A stretch of DNA of 64,000 nt. Source: a virus. A program made the translations under genes and the position numbers. Below, piece after piece: positions 15,811-25,828 of the stretch (position 1 is the first letter of the stretch; the number at the start of each line of letters is the position of its first letter). A model generated the notes under the pieces. The model searched no databases. It was not told the origin of the DNA and worked only from the letters and a program-made list of their open reading frames with translations. The stretch lies in IMG/VR virus record IMGVR_UViG_3300035390_000014, positions 62,001 through 126,000 of that record; one strand, 5' to 3'.

Positions 15811-17853
15811 ATGAATTATGAAGATTTAAAGTGGATTAACCAGTCATTGTATTCATACAAAGACAAACAGTTTGACTCGAATGGATACTTAGATATTTCA
15901 ATAAACCTTAACACAGAAGATGACATAAACTTCAGTCAACCTAAACTAGTTTTTAATCTAGATAACTTAGGACAGAGAAGAAATGTTAGATTATCATATT
16001 CAAATGTATTAGATTTATTAATGTCTTTTAATGTAGCAATGAAAAATAAAACAGAAGTATATGCAAATCCTCAACAAGGTGACATAACAAAAAGATATAA
16101 TAAAAATAAAGATTTTACCTTTGAATTTAGAGCTTTAAATTCACAACCTTTAGTGGTAATGAAAATTAAACATAATGATTCAGATGAAGGTAAAATAATT
16201 TTTCCATTAGAACCTGAGTTTATTACTATAGGTAAACTACTAAGAATATTTGAGATAGAATATTCAAATTTTGCAATAAATTTGCCTAATAGATATCTTA
16301 CTAGTCTTAGTGCCAATAGACAATTAGAAATGGTTAATTTACTTAGGGCATTACCTAGTCAATTAGTTCCTATTCAAAATGAACAATACCCAGATAGAAG
16401 AGAAGAGATAGAACCATCAATCAATTCAGCTAGCTCCACAGATATAAAATATACAGGTACGCGCTGTGCTAAGTGTGGAGAAGATCAGTTTGATACTCCA
16501 AGTGGGATAACTTGCAAGAATGGTCATGGTGGAGCAGATAGTATAGATGATGCTGCACAAGCAAATGAGTTTGAACAATTTGCTTTAGAAGAGGAGCCAA
16601 AAGTTCGTATTCCTGAGTTAGAAAGTGATGCTTTAGAACCAAGAGAAGCTATATCACAAGAGTATAAGAGTCCGTTTATTGAGCGTACATTGAAGAATAA
16701 TATCCTTAATCTACAAGAGATGTTATACGCGTTATTTACGAACCCTAACCCTTTAAGAACCATTATGGACACGATCAATGAGGGTCAAGGTTATACATTT
16801 TTACCTGGTGTAACTGAAAAAGATTTGAAGTCTATATTGTATATTTCTAATTTATATTTTAAGATGAATTTTCATAGTTATATTAAAAATCAAACTGGAT
16901 TCCCAAGTGCTATCCCTGTTGTTAAATATTTTGGTAATGATGAAGATAGAGATACGATTGAATTGAGTTATGACTTAATGATGATTAGTGCATATCTAAA
17001 ATTGTATAGAAATAGAATGGAATCTATTAACTCTGATCCTTACACTAATGGAGCATTAACACATTTCTCTTTTAGATGTTTTCTTGATGTATCAACATAT
17101 AGTTATTTAAATGGTAAAAATCCAGAAGCTATTAAAAATATAGTAGTATCAAGATTTAAATATTTTAGAGAAACTGGTTTCTTTGATAATTTTGATAAAA
17201 ATTTAGTTGGTGAAAATCAAAAACCAATCTATGAAAATGAAATTGGTGAGTTTGTTGATAAGGTATTTGATAATGTAGTTGAATCAGAAGATATTAACAT
17301 TAGACACTTTAATGCTTATGATGCAACGTCTGTGAAATTACCTCCTGATAATAATTTTAATTTAGAACAAATTACAAATGAAATAGTTAAATATGAGATA
17401 AAAAGTTTGTTTGGTCAAAGAATAGAAGATTTGTCAAATGATGAAGAAATTATTCTTTTATTTAATAAAAAGACTAGAAAAAAAATAAAACCAACTGACC
17501 ATAGACCAGAAAAAAGAAAAGTTGAAACTCATGTTTTAAGATATGTCAAATTGAAAGCTAATGAATTATCAGAAGCTAATAGACAACCTTTTATTGATTA
17601 TGTTGAAGTAATGGAAGGAGAATATAACTTTTTTAATGATCAATTTAAAATGGAAGAATTACCTGAAGTTATATTGCAAACAATTTATACATGGAATAGT
17701 TATATTCTTGAACATATGAAATATACAGATTTTGTATTAAAAGTTGAAGAATGTATAACCAAAGATTTAATTATTTCAAAGATTAAAGAATTATCTGATG
17801 AACCAGTTGAAGATGTTGGTTGGGTTGATGCACTAAGCGAAATAGAATTATAA
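15811..17853 (+). CDS. Large hypothetical protein with zinc ribbon
   Basis: A 680-aa protein, not recognised. The N-terminal 200 residues are beta-rich. A flexible region holds a zinc ribbon (TRCAKCGEDQFDTPSGITCKNGHGG, about 214-238) and an acidic stretch. The C-terminal 400 residues are alpha-helical. AAAGGAA precedes the ATG. Being first in a run of long genes with unknown folds, it may be a virion or DNA-transaction protein; neither is shown by sequence. Confidence 0.5.
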   Translation: MNYEDLKWINQSLYSYKDKQFDSNGYLDISINLNTEDDINFSQPKLVFNLDNLGQRRNVRLSYSNVLDLLMSFNVAMKNKTEVYANPQQGDITKRYNKNKDFTFEFRALNSQPLVVMKIKHNDSDEGKIIFPLEPEFITIGKLLRIFEIEYSNFAINLPNRYLTSLSANRQLEMVNLLRALPSQLVPIQNEQYPDRREEIEPSINSASSTDIKYTGTRCAKCGEDQFDTPSGITCKNGHGGADSIDDAAQANEFEQFALEEEPKVRIPELESDALEPREAISQEYKSPFIERTLKNNILNLQEMLYALFTNPNPLRTIMDTINEGQGYTFLPGVTEKDLKSILYISNLYFKMNFHSYIKNQTGFPSAIPVVKYFGNDEDRDTIELSYDLMMISAYLKLYRNRMESINSDPYTNGALTHFSFRCFLDVSTYSYLNGKNPEAIKNIVVSRFKYFRETGFFDNFDKNLVGENQKPIYENEIGEFVDKVFDNVVESEDINIRHFNAYDATSVKLPPDNNFNLEQITNEIVKYEIKSLFGQRIEDLSNDEEIILLFNKKTRKKIKPTDHRPEKRKVETHVLRYVKLKANELSEANRQPFIDYVEVMEGEYNFFNDQFKMEELPEVILQTIYTWNSYILEHMKYTDFVLKVEECITKDLIISKIKELSDEPVEDVGWVDALSEIEL

Positions 17854-17870
17854 AAGAAAGGAAAATTAAA

Positions 17871-18494
17871 ATGTCATTATCACTTGGAAAATTGTTCGAC
17901 AGAAACTATACTATGAGAATTCCATTTCTAGATGGATACTACAACATTGGAACATTTTTTAATAAAAGATCAACAAGTCTCTTATTCAGTGTTGAACCTG
18001 AGTTTGTTAATAGTAATACCAAACATGGTATCAAAATTAATATGTTTAAGAATTTAAAATCATCTAAATTTACTGAAACATTTTTAAATCTTCATAATTT
18101 TAGAAAGAATACTTTAGATATTATGAATCAATTCGAGAATATTAAAGATGATTATTCATATGAAATTGGATTTATTTTAAATGAAACATTGAAACTATCT
18201 AAGGTTGAAATAAATGGAAAATATCTATATGATGTTTTAAATTTATATGGATTTACAATGACCTCATATGATAGTGAGTTTGTTTTCATTATTGCTGAAA
18301 GACAAAATATACTTAAAAAACTTGGAAAGAAAATGGTTCGTACTACTGGAATCCAAATAAGTACTAGTAATGCTTTGGGTCTTTTAGATGAATTTCATAA
18401 AGAATCCAGGGAGTGTGGTAGAGAAGGGTTACAACCAAAACTAATAATTCCATCTGATGAAAAGGAAATAATCTCATTAGATGATATAGATTAA
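17871..18494 (+). CDS. Hypothetical protein (207 aa)
   Basis: Not recognised. Mixed alpha/beta, with SLGKLFDRNYTMRIPFLDGYYNIG at the start and an acidic tail. AAAGGAAA precedes the ATG and 17 bases separate it from the large zinc-ribbon gene, so they share a transcript. A structural or assembly role is possible by position. Confidence 0.5.
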   Translation: MSLSLGKLFDRNYTMRIPFLDGYYNIGTFFNKRSTSLLFSVEPEFVNSNTKHGIKINMFKNLKSSKFTETFLNLHNFRKNTLDIMNQFENIKDDYSYEIGFILNETLKLSKVEINGKYLYDVLNLYGFTMTSYDSEFVFIIAERQNILKKLGKKMVRTTGIQISTSNALGLLDEFHKESRECGREGLQPKLIIPSDEKEIISLDDID

Positions 18495-18509
18495 ATCGGG
18501 GATAAATAT

Positions 18510-19994
18510 ATGACTACTGGAAATGATAAGTTTCATTATCAATTTATACATAATGTATTTGGATGTTTTATTGAAAATACATTAGACTATTTCGCTGATT
18601 ATCTTTATCCAAGATTCCAACATAAAGTCGTTGGTACATATGATAAAGCAGTAGAATATATAACTAAAAAAGATGAACTTGGGAGAGAGGGCGACAAACC
18701 TAATCTCCCTGCATTAATCTTAAACCCAACTGGTGATTTTAATTTAGATGATCCTAATTCTCTTGCACATCAATTTTGGAGATTTCCTCATTTAGCGCCA
18801 GGTCAAGCTGCTGGTTTATTTGACCCAATATATAAAGATAATAATATAGAAATTTCTGTAGCTTTTACTCGATTAAAAGGTGAGATCGAATTATTAGCTC
18901 TATTACCATCATTTTATGAATACTTTGATTTAAAAATATATTTTATTCAAATGTTTGGTGGTGAAGGTAGATATATAGAACCAATGTATTTTAATGATTT
19001 TTTAATTTTACCACCAGAGTTAGTTAATTACCAATATACAAATGATGCTACTGGAGATTCTTATAAACTTGATTGGTCAAATAATGCATATGATTTCTTA
19101 GTTAAAACAACTAATAAAAATGAATTAGTTATTCCTGGTAAAGTAAAACCAAGATATGTATTAAGAGGAATGTCGGATGGTTCTACAAGATATGGTGGGG
19201 CAGATGATTTAGCTAGTTGGAGATTAAGTACAATTGTTGAATATGAAATTGAAATTCCTTCATTTATAATTCTTCAATCTAATGGTGTTATAGAAAATGT
19301 TGATTTCAATATAAACTACGGATCTGTTTATTCTACTAATTCAGAATATAATATACCGAAAGTTCCAGAGTTTCAAGAAGTTATAGAGGCTCATTTAGAT
19401 TCTGGTTTACAAGAAAATAAAAATACTATTGTAAATCCAAACATGAATCCAAGTATTGAAGGTGACCTAACTCCACCTTCTAATGATATGGAGGATGCTA
19501 ATATTCCTCCGGAACCAGCAACACCTAATTTCCAAGAAACTCCACCAACTGGCGGGATCTGTTCTGGAGAAAAAATTATCCGTAGTTTAGAATTTAAAAA
19601 TAGATATTTTCATAAAGTAACTCAAGCTCAATCAGATTCTACTTCAGATATTTTAATTACTTTACCTGAAAAAATATATGACACAACATTATTAAAAGTT
19701 CAATCTAAACATGGTCTAATGGAATATGGAGATCATTATATTATAGAAAATGCTGGAAAAGATTTAAAAATATTAGTTGAAAATGTATTTTTAGATGCTG
19801 GTGATATGCTTGAATTATTTGTATATGATGTTCCATTTAAAGCTTCATCCCAAATATTTATTCTTGGAGCAGCATCTACAATTTCAACAACTGATGAAAC
19901 TCCATTTAGATCTTCAATGATTGTTGAGTGGGCACTTACTGGTACTTCTAAATGTGTTGCTGCAGAACAAAAACCTAATATAACAATAGGATGA
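18510..19994 (+). CDS. Putative virion structural protein (494 aa)
   Basis: Beta-rich protein with aromatic- and Gly/Asp-rich segments and a Pro/Asn/Glu-rich linker (about 305-345: NPNMNPSIEGDLTPPSNDMED...PPEPATPNF) joining an N-terminal domain of about 300 residues to a C-terminal beta domain of about 140. Such two-domain, linker-joined layouts suit tail or baseplate proteins. No family recognised. Confidence 0.45.
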   Translation: MTTGNDKFHYQFIHNVFGCFIENTLDYFADYLYPRFQHKVVGTYDKAVEYITKKDELGREGDKPNLPALILNPTGDFNLDDPNSLAHQFWRFPHLAPGQAAGLFDPIYKDNNIEISVAFTRLKGEIELLALLPSFYEYFDLKIYFIQMFGGEGRYIEPMYFNDFLILPPELVNYQYTNDATGDSYKLDWSNNAYDFLVKTTNKNELVIPGKVKPRYVLRGMSDGSTRYGGADDLASWRLSTIVEYEIEIPSFIILQSNGVIENVDFNINYGSVYSTNSEYNIPKVPEFQEVIEAHLDSGLQENKNTIVNPNMNPSIEGDLTPPSNDMEDANIPPEPATPNFQETPPTGGICSGEKIIRSLEFKNRYFHKVTQAQSDSTSDILITLPEKIYDTTLLKVQSKHGLMEYGDHYIIENAGKDLKILVENVFLDAGDMLELFVYDVPFKASSQIFILGAASTISTTDETPFRSSMIVEWALTGTSKCVAAEQKPNITIG

Positions 19995-19998
19995 TATT

Positions 19999-20286
19999 AT
20001 GACTGAGAATAAAGAATTTATACATTTTTGCGATAATCCAAATTGTCCGAATCATAAATTAGAAATGAACTATGAAAGACATTATCATGTTAATATAGAT
20101 GAAGGTGCAACTGGTGGTATATGTGGTATATTAAAAACTCATTTATATTTTTATAAAAAAACGATTCCGGTAAATGCTACATTCATGTCAAGAGGTGTAT
20201 CTCATACAGTAATTACAAATGAGTTTAACTTATGTGATATTTGTAAATCAGCAATAGATTTATATAAGGAAAAGATGGATGAATAA
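19999..20286 (+). CDS. Zinc-binding hypothetical protein (95 aa)
   Basis: Two paired motifs, FCDNPNCPNHK near the N-terminus and LCDICKSAIDLYKE at the C-terminus, probably bind one zinc; the middle is strand-rich. It starts four bases after the structural-type gene and overlaps the Nudix gene by 8 bases. Function unknown. Confidence 0.55.
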   Translation: MTENKEFIHFCDNPNCPNHKLEMNYERHYHVNIDEGATGGICGILKTHLYFYKKTIPVNATFMSRGVSHTVITNEFNLCDICKSAIDLYKEKMDE

Positions 20287-21094
20287 TTCAAAATTATTAG
20301 AACAAATATATAATACTGATAAAGTTGAAAAGAAAGTAAATGTTTCTGGTGGTATTATTTTTAAAGAACAAGATGATGAAAAACCAGCGCTACTTCTTAT
20401 TCAAAGAGCTAAAGATGACCATTGGCCAAACTTCTTTGAGTTTCCTCGTGGAAAATGTGATGATGGTCCCAATGAAGGATTGATATCTTGTTTAAAAAGA
20501 GAAATAAAAGAAGAGACTGGTTTGGATATTATTCCGTTGAAATTTATTGATAAATTCTCATATACTGCAGATGAAGGAAAAAGACTTTCTACACAACATA
20601 ATTATTTATGTAAAATGAAAGATCCAGATCAAAAAATAAAACTTTCAAAAGAACATCAAGGGTTTCAATGGATTACAACACCTGGTGAAGCCGAAATGAT
20701 TGTACTCCCTGAAATGAAAAGAGCTATAATAAAAGCATTTGAAATGATTGATCCTGATACTCAAATAGTTAATTATCCAGAAAATGATTTTACCCCAAAC
20801 GGGACAATTGAGGAAAATATTATGAACCTTCAAGAAAAAATAAAACATTCAGAATACTTAGTTGATAAATATATAAATGAAGCTGGTGGCGCTGAACTTG
20901 TTAATGCAGGAGCATATGCGGCATCTTCTGCAGCAGCAGTTTCAGGTGAATTGCGTAGAGGTTACGACTGGGTTCAACAAAAAATTAAAGAAAGAAATAG
21001 AAAAAGAATGATAGCTAAACAAGAAAAAGAAAAAATGAAGAAAGAGAAAGAGAGACTAGCTATGAAAAATAAAAATAGAGGCAATATAGCTTAA
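20279..21094 (+). CDS. Nudix hydrolase with C-terminal coiled extension
   Basis: Residues about 20-150 are a Nudix domain: FEFPRGKCDDGPNEGLISCLKREIKEETGLDI. The REIKEETGL catalytic helix is intact. The loop before it is two residues longer than the usual Gx5Ex7RE spacing and the first conserved Glu is displaced. A Gly/Ala-rich helix (about 200-220) and a highly charged Lys/Arg/Glu coil to the C-terminus follow. Likely cleaves a nucleoside diphosphate derivative; substrate unknown. The tail may bind nucleic acid or membrane. Confidence 0.72.
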   Translation: MNNSKLLEQIYNTDKVEKKVNVSGGIIFKEQDDEKPALLLIQRAKDDHWPNFFEFPRGKCDDGPNEGLISCLKREIKEETGLDIIPLKFIDKFSYTADEGKRLSTQHNYLCKMKDPDQKIKLSKEHQGFQWITTPGEAEMIVLPEMKRAIIKAFEMIDPDTQIVNYPENDFTPNGTIEENIMNLQEKIKHSEYLVDKYINEAGGAELVNAGAYAASSAAAVSGELRRGYDWVQQKIKERNRKRMIAKQEKEKMKKEKERLAMKNKNRGNIA

Positions 21095-21116
21095 ACATAT
21101 ATAGGAGTATAATGTT

Positions 21117-22052
21117 ATGGACAAAATACAAAAAGCACAAGATTTAGCTGATATGTTATTAGATGAAATGGAAATTAAACAGGTTGGTGGTGATAAAGGT
21201 GCATTAAAAGATGAACCAGAATCTATTAAAAAATCTGAAGATGATTTAGAAGATTATGTAGAGATGAAAGAATCTGATGAACTTTTAGAAGATGAAGTGG
21301 TTGAAGAAGGTTTATTTAAAAATAAAAATAATCCTGCTCGAAAAAATTCTTTTAATGATTTATATAAAAAAGGTATGAAGAGATTAAAAGATGGTCCTCC
21401 TAAAAAGAAAGTAAAAGAAGAGGCTCAAATTTCGAGTATGGTTGATAATCTAGCAACATATTTGGGCGAAGCTTCTTTAGGTGCTAAAATACAACGTGGT
21501 ATAGCAAGAAATGATAAGAATTATGAAGAGGGAAACGATATGGATCCCACTGCTAAAGCTAATGCTAAAAAACGAAAAGAAGAAAAAACAGTAAAAGAAG
21601 GTATTTTACCATATAAAAAAGTATCAAGAGATATAGAACAGATTAAAGATCATGAATTAGGTAGAAGAGGTTTTGAGAATTCTTATGGTGGTAATACAAA
21701 ATCAAAATGGGGTCCACAAAATAAAAAACGAGAATACATGACTAAAAAAATGAATGATTATAAAAAAAAGATGATTGATAAACCTATGGATTCTTTTAAA
21801 AAGAAACATAATATAAAAGAAGCTGATCAAGTAGCTACTGCTCAACAAAAAAATACTCTTTTTGATAAACTTGAAAGAGTGGTTAAAGATTCTGGTAAAT
21901 TGAAACCTACTATCACTACCGAACCTACCACAGAAGGATCTTTAAAAAATATTCAAGATTGGGGTAAAAAGATAATGATGGGAAAGAGAAAGAAAGGTTT
22001 AAAAATTACTCAAAAAAGAGATAAGGCATTAAAGGATACAGCAGAGGGTTAA
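21117..22052 (+). CDS. Highly charged protein, possible head-core/internal protein
   Basis: A 311-aa low-complexity protein, about half Lys, Glu and Asp. It contains repeated hydrophobic-x-Glu-Gly/Ala steps: VVEEG, LGEA, VKEG, IKEA, TTEG and a terminal TAEG. T4 prohead protease cuts after (I/L)xE before G or A, so the protein may be a scaffold or internal protein processed into peptides. That is inference; no homolog is recognised. TAGGAG precedes the ATG. Confidence 0.45.
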   Translation: MDKIQKAQDLADMLLDEMEIKQVGGDKGALKDEPESIKKSEDDLEDYVEMKESDELLEDEVVEEGLFKNKNNPARKNSFNDLYKKGMKRLKDGPPKKKVKEEAQISSMVDNLATYLGEASLGAKIQRGIARNDKNYEEGNDMDPTAKANAKKRKEEKTVKEGILPYKKVSRDIEQIKDHELGRRGFENSYGGNTKSKWGPQNKKREYMTKKMNDYKKKMIDKPMDSFKKKHNIKEADQVATAQQKNTLFDKLERVVKDSGKLKPTITTEPTTEGSLKNIQDWGKKIMMGKRKKGLKITQKRDKALKDTAEG

Positions 22053-22076
22053 TTAATAATTTAATGAGGTGAATCC

Positions 22077-23321
22077 GTGAAAGAGTTTAACTTTGAAAAG
22101 CAGAAAATTAATAGCAAACACGTTTCAGATTTGGATTTAAAAAAACTAGGTTTGTCTGTTGAATTTACTAAACCAGTAGATTCAATAGACGAACTTAGAA
22201 ATAATAAATTTAATATTGTTATATGTGAATGTGTTTCTAATGCGCCATTTACTCAAAATAAATTTAAAAAACAAATTTTAAAGAAGAAACAAAAATATGT
22301 TATGAGTAGTAATATCTATCAACAACTTTGGTATGATATTTATAGAAAGAAAAAAATTCTAAAACCTGCTGGTCCAAAATTTAATAATTTATATAGACCT
22401 TATATTGGACAAAACCTTGATAATAAAACTCTTCTTGTTTCTCGTACCGGTGGTATAGGAGACCTTCTGTTCATTCAACCCAATCTAATATATCTAAAAG
22501 AAAAATACCCAACCTGTAAAATAAAATTTGCCTGTGGTCCGCAATATCAAGATATGGTTAAGTATTGGGATTGTGTTGATGTTCTTTTAGATTTACCTCA
22601 TACACTTAATCATTTTTTACAAGCAGATTACCATGCTTATTTTGAAGGTGTTGTAGAAAGATGTAACGAATCTCATTCAGTAAATGTTTATAATCTATTT
22701 AGTAGATGGTTAGGACTTGATCTACCAGATGATAAACTTATACCAATACAACATCCAGATAATTTAAAAATGGCTATTTGCGATAGATTTCTAAGTGATC
22801 ATAATATTGAAAAAAATAGAATGTTATTATTTCAAATGAGAGCATCGTCTCCTATTAGAACTCCACGCCCTGGTATTTGGAAAGATTTAATGTTAAAGTT
22901 AGTTGATAAAGGATATCAAATTGTTATAACTGACGATCCTTTATTTTCAAAAAACATTGAATTATTTAGAAGTCTTGTTAAATCAGATCAAGTATTTAAC
23001 TTCTCAACTTTTTCACAATCTCTTGATTTTACAATTGCTATGGCCGCATTATCTAAATGTTGTGTATCAACCGATTCATCATTAATACATATAGCGGCTA
23101 GTTTAGGAGTACCAGCTTTTGGTATATACGGACCATTTCCTGGTGAAATTAGATTGACCACATATAACAAAGTAGATTGGATCAACGCTAAAAGTGAATG
23201 CACCCCTTGTTTTCAACATGGTTCAAATCCTTGTAAAAACTCCATTAATGGACATTCAAAATGTTATGATAATATAGACCTAGATGAATGTGTAACTAAA
23301 ATAGAGAGGTTAATATCATGA
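22077..23321 (+). CDS. GT9-family (heptosyltransferase-like) glycosyltransferase
   Basis: A 414-aa protein whose C-terminal 300 residues match ADP-heptose:LPS heptosyltransferases. LLVSRTGGIGDLLFIQPNLIYLKEKYP lies near residue 120, and the nucleotide-binding half has CVSTDSSLIHIAASLGVPAFGIYGP (about 335-360). A Cys cluster follows (CTPCFQHGSNPCKNS). GTG start with AATGAGGTGA upstream. Likely adds a heptose-type sugar to a glycan; possible partner of the HldE encoded at 49517. Confidence 0.75.
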   Translation: MKEFNFEKQKINSKHVSDLDLKKLGLSVEFTKPVDSIDELRNNKFNIVICECVSNAPFTQNKFKKQILKKKQKYVMSSNIYQQLWYDIYRKKKILKPAGPKFNNLYRPYIGQNLDNKTLLVSRTGGIGDLLFIQPNLIYLKEKYPTCKIKFACGPQYQDMVKYWDCVDVLLDLPHTLNHFLQADYHAYFEGVVERCNESHSVNVYNLFSRWLGLDLPDDKLIPIQHPDNLKMAICDRFLSDHNIEKNRMLLFQMRASSPIRTPRPGIWKDLMLKLVDKGYQIVITDDPLFSKNIELFRSLVKSDQVFNFSTFSQSLDFTIAMAALSKCCVSTDSSLIHIAASLGVPAFGIYGPFPGEIRLTTYNKVDWINAKSECTPCFQHGSNPCKNSINGHSKCYDNIDLDECVTKIERLIS

Positions 23322-23503
23322 GAAGAAGTGTTTACGAATTAACACCAAAAGAATTTAAAGAACATGTTAAAAATTCTTTAGCGTGTGAAGGTTATACCAA
23401 TAAAAATGAAATGTTAGTAAGAGCTGTTGAAATAATTGAAGAAAAATCCAGACTTATTGAGGTATTAATAAATGATAAAAATAGCAATAACTGTAAGAAA
23501 TAG
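23318..23503 (+). CDS. Small helical hypothetical protein
   Basis: A 61-aa protein, mainly helical (YELTPKEFKEHVKNSLACEGYTNKNEMLVRAVEIIEEKSRLIEVLI). ATGA overlap with the upstream glycosyltransferase and a 32-base overlap with the next gene. Function unknown. Confidence 0.5.
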   Translation: MRRSVYELTPKEFKEHVKNSLACEGYTNKNEMLVRAVEIIEEKSRLIEVLINDKNSNNCKK

Positions 23504-24332
23504 ATTAGGTATAACCAAAAAATGTATAGAAGCTCTATTACGACATTCAACTATACCACATCAAATTTATATATATGATAATTTAACAGATTATAAACTA
23601 GAAAATCATTTTGCTTTCTATCATGAATTATTAAAAAAGAAATTAATCCATCAAGTAACATTTAATACAAATGAGTCTTGTTATGGTGCATTTTCTAAAG
23701 CTATATCATTAAATCAATTTGGGTTAAATCATGAGAATGATCCTGAAAAAGATAAATGCGAAATGTTAGTTACTCTTGATAATGATGTAATTGTAATGCC
23801 TGGATGGGATAAAATTTTAAGAGATTCATTTATACATATAAACCAATATAAAATTAAAAATATTTATGTTATAGGACAATATTTAGGTGGTGCTATAAAA
23901 TATGGACAATGGTTAGATAAAGATATAGCTGGTTATAAAGCTTATCATGGAAAATTAGGTGGTAGTTGTTTATGGGCTTCTAAAACTGATTTTTATGATA
24001 AAGTTGGTTTTTTGGATCCAAAACCTTTAGTTGGTTTTAATAAAAAACATGATCAACATTATTGGACCCAAATGGAAACAATAACAAATGGTGGTCCATA
24101 TATTTTAGGATTAGATGCTCCTTTATTTTTATATGGTGGACATATTGCAGGTAGTGTTTGTAATGTAATTGGATTTGGTAATAATGATGCTAAATTAAAG
24201 AAAATTCAATATAGAGAAAACGATGAAAAAATTAAATCTAAATCATTTTCAGAATTTTATGAAATACTTTATAAAGAATATGAACAAACCTTAAAAGATA
24301 AAGTAATTAAAAAAATGAGAGGTGGTATATGA
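23472..24332 (+). CDS. GT2-like glycosyltransferase
   Basis: A 286-aa GT-A fold transferase: IAITVRNRLGITKKCIEALLRHSTIPHQIYIYDN at the start and a metal-binding MLVTLDNDVIVMPGWD motif (Asp-x-Asp, about 100-106), followed by GKLGGSCLWASKTDFYDKVGFLD typical of GT2 acceptor loops. GAGGT precedes the ATG. Sugar and acceptor unknown; neighbours suggest surface glycan or virion decoration. Confidence 0.72.
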   Translation: MIKIAITVRNRLGITKKCIEALLRHSTIPHQIYIYDNLTDYKLENHFAFYHELLKKKLIHQVTFNTNESCYGAFSKAISLNQFGLNHENDPEKDKCEMLVTLDNDVIVMPGWDKILRDSFIHINQYKIKNIYVIGQYLGGAIKYGQWLDKDIAGYKAYHGKLGGSCLWASKTDFYDKVGFLDPKPLVGFNKKHDQHYWTQMETITNGGPYILGLDAPLFLYGGHIAGSVCNVIGFGNNDAKLKKIQYRENDEKIKSKSFSEFYEILYKEYEQTLKDKVIKKMRGGI

Positions 24333-24919
24333 GTGCTATGATTAATTTTTTATTGGAAGCTAATTTATCACCGGATGATAAAAAACTTCAAAGAGTTCTT
24401 ATGATGATGGCTGATACTTTTGACAAGGAGCCATTAAATAGAGATCTTAAAAGAGTTACAAATGACCAATTAAGAAAGGTTTATAAAGAAAATAATCTTA
24501 AAAAAGTAAATCATTTAGATTTAGTTGATAAACTACATATTGATAAAAATAAAGCATTGATAATAGGTAGTAGTGTATTAGTTGTTTGCGATGTTGTTAA
24601 AGAAAATGATGATATTGATTTAGTTGTTACTCAACCAGTTTTTAATAAAGCAGCTAAAAATATAAATACAATAAAAACATATAAACGAGAATATAATAAA
24701 GTATTTTATCAAACACCACATCAAGAATTAGAATTAGCAGTAAATTTTCAAATTTTAAATACTACAACTGAAAAACTTATAGACCGAGCTGTTAATATTA
24801 AAGGTTATAATTTTATGAGTTTGAGAGATACTTATAGAATGTATAGGATATTAGATAGACCTAAAGATGTTGAAAAACTTAGAAAACTTAAGAAGATATT
24901 TTCACAAGGACATTTGTAA
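24329..24919 (+). CDS. Minimal nucleotidyltransferase-like protein
   Basis: A 196-aa protein with ALIIGSSVLVVCDVVKENDDIDLVVT (about 84-110): a GS motif followed by DxD, as in the Pol-beta/MNT nucleotidyltransferase fold. C-terminal helices follow. The N-terminus MINFLLEANLSP resembles the short head-targeting leaders of T4 internal proteins (hydrophobic-x-Glu before Ala). ATGA overlap upstream. Could nucleotidylate an RNA or protein target. Confidence 0.5.
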   Translation: MSAMINFLLEANLSPDDKKLQRVLMMMADTFDKEPLNRDLKRVTNDQLRKVYKENNLKKVNHLDLVDKLHIDKNKALIIGSSVLVVCDVVKENDDIDLVVTQPVFNKAAKNINTIKTYKREYNKVFYQTPHQELELAVNFQILNTTTEKLIDRAVNIKGYNFMSLRDTYRMYRILDRPKDVEKLRKLKKIFSQGHL

Positions 24920-24934
24920 TAAAAAGGGTGAATA

Positions 24935-25828
24935 ATGAAAGAAGATGCTATACTTACGTTTCATGTTGGTGAATTTGGTTGGGAACTCCTTCGCTTCTGT
25001 CCACATGTATTATGGAATTATAGAATAAAATATAAAAGAAAAGTCAAACTAATAGTTTGTAGTAGACAAGAAAGATATGATTTATATGGAAAAGATGTAG
25101 ACGTCTTTCATCCATTTACATTGGATGAGCCTGGTATGAAACAAGATTGTTTTAAATTAACTGGTTTTAGAGATCAAGATTACTATGATTATTTAAATAC
25201 AATAGTTCAATTATATTCTAAAAAATATAATATAATTGATAAAATATATCCAAGCATTGAAAATAGAAAATATACTCAAAGAACTCAATTACCTATGAAT
25301 CAAATGGATTATAATTTTAATGTAAGAGAAAGTAATAAAGATATATACAAGTTTATGTATAAAAATGATAAACCTTCAATTGTTATAGCTCCGAGATATA
25401 GAGAAGGTGTTAAGAGAAATTGGCCACATTGGAAAGAATTTTATGATTTAATAGAACCATATAAAAAATATTTTAATTTTATAATATGTGGCAAAGAACC
25501 TGATGTAATATTGGATGATAGATATTATAAAGCAACATATGCTAATCCAGATTGGGATCATGAAGAAGAGTGGAGTTTAGTTGGGGTTATAATAGAAATA
25601 ATAAAAAATTCTGTTTTGACGATTGGTTCACAATCAGGAATTCCTAACCTTTCAAATCTTTTAGGAACTCCTACCTTACAGTGGGGACATGAAAGACATG
25701 AACATTCTAAAACTTATAATGTCAAAAATACGGAAACTATTTATATTGATGATCCTCTATATAACATTGATCCACATAAAATTATCAAAGAAATGACTAA
25801 ATTTTTAAAAGGAAAAGGACTAGTATGA
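24935..25828 (+). CDS. Putative glycosyltransferase (GT-B-like)
   Basis: A 297-aa protein. The start (ILTFHVGEFGWELLRFCPHVLW) and the C-terminal half (IVIAPRYREGVKRNWPHWKEFYDLIEPY...NSVLTIGSQSGIPNLSNLLGTPTLQWG) resemble the nucleotide-sugar-binding Rossmann domain of GT9/GT-B enzymes. It lies in a run of sugar genes and overlaps the nucleotidase by ATGA. Donor and acceptor unknown. Confidence 0.55.
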   Translation: MKEDAILTFHVGEFGWELLRFCPHVLWNYRIKYKRKVKLIVCSRQERYDLYGKDVDVFHPFTLDEPGMKQDCFKLTGFRDQDYYDYLNTIVQLYSKKYNIIDKIYPSIENRKYTQRTQLPMNQMDYNFNVRESNKDIYKFMYKNDKPSIVIAPRYREGVKRNWPHWKEFYDLIEPYKKYFNFIICGKEPDVILDDRYYKATYANPDWDHEEEWSLVGVIIEIIKNSVLTIGSQSGIPNLSNLLGTPTLQWGHERHEHSKTYNVKNTETIYIDDPLYNIDPHKIIKEMTKFLKGKGLV